A stretch of 64,000 nucleotides of DNA from an uncultured Clostridia bacterium (GTDB lineage: Bacteria; Bacillota; Clostridia; Oscillospirales; Ruminococcaceae). Below, piece after piece: positions 62,287 to 64,000 of this stretch (its first letter is position 1; the number at the start of each line of letters is the position of its first letter). The notes below the pieces were generated by a model that ran no database searches, was not told the DNA's origin, and saw only the letters and a list, made by a program, of their open reading frames with translations. Location of the stretch: assembly GCA_947627005.1 (NCBI GenBank), contig CANQUJ010000004.1:60217-124216 (forward strand). The letters run 5' to 3'. The translations under genes and the position numbers were made by a program.

Positions 62287-63870
62287 ATGGCTTACTGTAT
62301 GTATCTAAGAAAGTCCCGCGCCGACCTTGAGGCCGAGGCTCACGGTGAGGGCGAAACGCTCGCCCGCCATGAGCGGCTCCTGCTTGAAGTTGCTAAGCGG
62401 GGTCACTACGATGTAACCGAAATCTATCGCGAGGTCGTTTCCGGTGAAACGATCGCCGCCCGCCCTATGGTTCAGCGTCTTCTCCAAGAGGTCGAAGACG
62501 GTCTGTGGGAGGGCGTCCTCGTCGTTGAGGTCGAACGTCTTGCCCGCGGCGATACCATCGACCAGGGGATAATGGCGCAGGCGTTCAAATACTCAAATAC
62601 CCGGATTATTACTCCGCTAAAGGTCTACGACCCGGCGAATGAAATCGACGAGGAGTATTTTGAGTTCGGGTTGTTTATGTCCCGCCGTGAATACAAAACT
62701 ATCAACCGTCGTCTGGTCCGCGGCCGGTTCGCCTCCTCCAAAGAGGGAAAGTGGGTTGCAAGCTATGCTCCCTATGGCTATGAGCGTGTCCGGGTTTCCG
62801 GCGGTAAGGGGTGGACACTCCGTCCGGTCGATGGGGAGGTCGAGGTCGTTCGGCTTATCTACCGGCTTTATACCTCCGGCGAAGAAACCGGCTCCGGTGA
62901 AGTAAAGCGGCTCGGAGCATATGCTATTACCAAGCGGCTCGATGAGCTTAAGATTCGCTCTCCCCACTCTTCGCCTTGCTGGAGCGTAAGTACCGTGCAG
63001 GGGATTCTCTCAAATCCCGTCTACATCGGAAAGGTTCGGTACGGCGTCAATAGGACGAAAAAGAAAATCGTCGATAAATCCGTCGTAGTCGAACACTATA
63101 AATCTCCTCCCGAAGATGTCGTTTTGGTGAACGGTCTTCACCCTGCTATCGTTGATGAGGCCGTCTTCAACATGGCGCAGGAGCTTACCCAGTCGCGTGG
63201 TCTGCCTGCCGTCCCTCTCAGCTCCGGAACGGTGAATCCTCTTGCCGGGCTGATCGTCTGCGCTAAGTGCGGCCGCCGCCTTACGCTCCGGCCTAACTTG
63301 TACGACGGAACGCTCATGTGTCCGAATCGCGCTTGCGATACCATCGGTGCTAAATTCTCTCTGGTGGAAAAACGTGTGCTCAAAGGTCTTGCCGAATGGG
63401 TTGGGAAATACCGGCTCTCTTGGTCTGAAACTCCCGAGGAAGATGGTACTGCTCTCGACATCAAGTCGAAGGCTTTGAAATCTGCCTCCTCCGAGCTGGC
63501 TACCCTCCACAAGCAGCTCGACCGGACACACGACCTCTTGGAGCAAGGCGTCTATGATACCGATACGTTCCTCGCCCGGTCGCGGCTCCTCTCTGCTAAA
63601 ATCGCCGACGCCGAAAAGTCGGTTGAATCTCTTCGGGGAGAGGTTGAGGAAGAACGCCTCCGGGCCGAAAGTCGGAAAAACTTTGTCCCTAAGGTCGAAC
63701 ACCTGCTCGAAGTCTATGACGCGGCTCCGTCTGCCCAAGCGAAGAATGATTTGCTGAAAGAGGTCCTCGAAAAGGCTGTTTACTCTCGCGACGTTCGGGG
63801 CAGCCGGTGGGGCGCTCTTGATAATTTCGAGCTCGTTCTCTTCCCTAAACTCCCGCCGAAAGAAAAATAA
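62287..63870 (+). CDS. Large serine recombinase (site-specific integrase)
   Basis: About 527 residues from ATG 62287 (GAGGTG SD). The catalytic serine lies in YLRKSRADLE; VVEVERLARGD and MSRREYKTINRRLVRGR complete the resolvase domain. Recombinase domain (about 165-300) has YAPYGYERVRV and VQGILSNPVYIGKVRYGV. A zinc ribbon (CAKCGRRLTL ... CPNRAC) and a coiled-coil tail (about 390-460) follow. It would integrate or excise the element; no attachment core can be read from one end alone. Confidence 0.94.
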   Translation: MAYCMYLRKSRADLEAEAHGEGETLARHERLLLEVAKRGHYDVTEIYREVVSGETIAARPMVQRLLQEVEDGLWEGVLVVEVERLARGDTIDQGIMAQAFKYSNTRIITPLKVYDPANEIDEEYFEFGLFMSRREYKTINRRLVRGRFASSKEGKWVASYAPYGYERVRVSGGKGWTLRPVDGEVEVVRLIYRLYTSGEETGSGEVKRLGAYAITKRLDELKIRSPHSSPCWSVSTVQGILSNPVYIGKVRYGVNRTKKKIVDKSVVVEHYKSPPEDVVLVNGLHPAIVDEAVFNMAQELTQSRGLPAVPLSSGTVNPLAGLIVCAKCGRRLTLRPNLYDGTLMCPNRACDTIGAKFSLVEKRVLKGLAEWVGKYRLSWSETPEEDGTALDIKSKALKSASSELATLHKQLDRTHDLLEQGVYDTDTFLARSRLLSAKIADAEKSVESLRGEVEEERLRAESRKNFVPKVEHLLEVYDAAPSAQAKNDLLKEVLEKAVYSRDVRGSRWGALDNFELVLFPKLPPKEK

Positions 63871-63872
63871 AT

Positions 63873-63898
63873 TGAGCCGTCCTTCCGGGCGGCTCTTC
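63873..63898 (+). terminator. Terminator after the recombinase gene
   Basis: GAGCCGTCC and GGGCGGCTC pair around TTCC, followed by TTCTTTG, 3 bases after the stop. The final 100 bases hold no gene I can support. Confidence 0.8.
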
Positions 63899-64000
63899 TT
63901 TGTGATAACCTTACCTGTTCGATAGAACATCGAAAAGGTCAACACCTTTTGAGCGAAGAAAGACACGAAATTGAAGTTCGATTGAAAGATGGCTGGTCGC

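Noticed and set aside
63870-64000. Right attachment site of the prophage
   Set aside because: I compared the last 130 bases with the 51986 junction and found no convincing shared core, so no att site is called.

Overview
The window is a chromosomal segment spanning the replication origin of a spore-forming Bacillota, most likely a clostridial relative of the Oscillospirales/Ruminococcaceae. The evidence is the classic Firmicutes origin order (gyrA, gyrB, remB, recF, rlbA, dnaN, dnaA on the minus strand; rpmH, rnpA, yidD, yidC, jag, mnmE, mnmG, rsmG, noc, parA, parB, serS on the plus strand), a canonical spo0A, a CotH spore-coat-type kinase, and the GC-rich codon use of the housekeeping genes. 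Taxonomy is inference; there is no rRNA in the window.

Layout. 1-13 kb: a partial dUTPase, a U32 hydroxylase-type protein and zapA form a minus-strand operon, followed by an LCP protein, a SLOG protein, alr plus a start-less birA, an acyltransferase, DegV, and a divergent CotH / VTC / DUF4956 cluster. 13-24 kb: gyrA, a membrane-protein gene, gyrB, a 1-kb repeat island, then remB, recF, rlbA, dnaN, the oriC-like region and dnaA. 24-36 kb: the rpmH-to-serS block with ParABS/Noc segregation genes, two parS-like sites and three cloverleaf-shaped palindromic elements in consecutive gaps. 36-40 kb: an intracellular GH10 xylanase, spo0A behind two perfect inverted repeats, tRNA-Pro with duplicated 3' ends downstream, and a second repeat island related to the first. 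40-45 kb: a tetR / HdeD-like / MMPL / heptad-repeat membrane module whose leucine codon preference (CTG) differs from the core genes (CTT/CTC). 45-52 kb: lipoprotein-type surface enzymes (tandem esterase, DUF362, flavodoxin, hydrolase), a RibD-like reductase and two truncated genes. 52-64 kb: a cryptic prophage with a large serine recombinase, CI/Cro-like regulators, recombination and lysis-type genes, portal, head morphogenesis and XkdF, but no terminase, capsid or tail genes.

The origin block couples initiation (DnaA, DnaN), supercoiling (GyrAB), repair (RecF), segregation (ParABS, Noc) and translation/RNA and membrane-insertion functions (RpmH, RnpA, YidC, Jag, MnmEG). The most unusual signals are the three cloverleaf palindromes beside the parS sites, TTTTCAACA-like boxes in oriC paired with an altered DnaA recognition loop, the tRNA-Pro 3'-end copies, and a junction where a flavin-reductase gene runs directly into a phage gene cut within its first codons.
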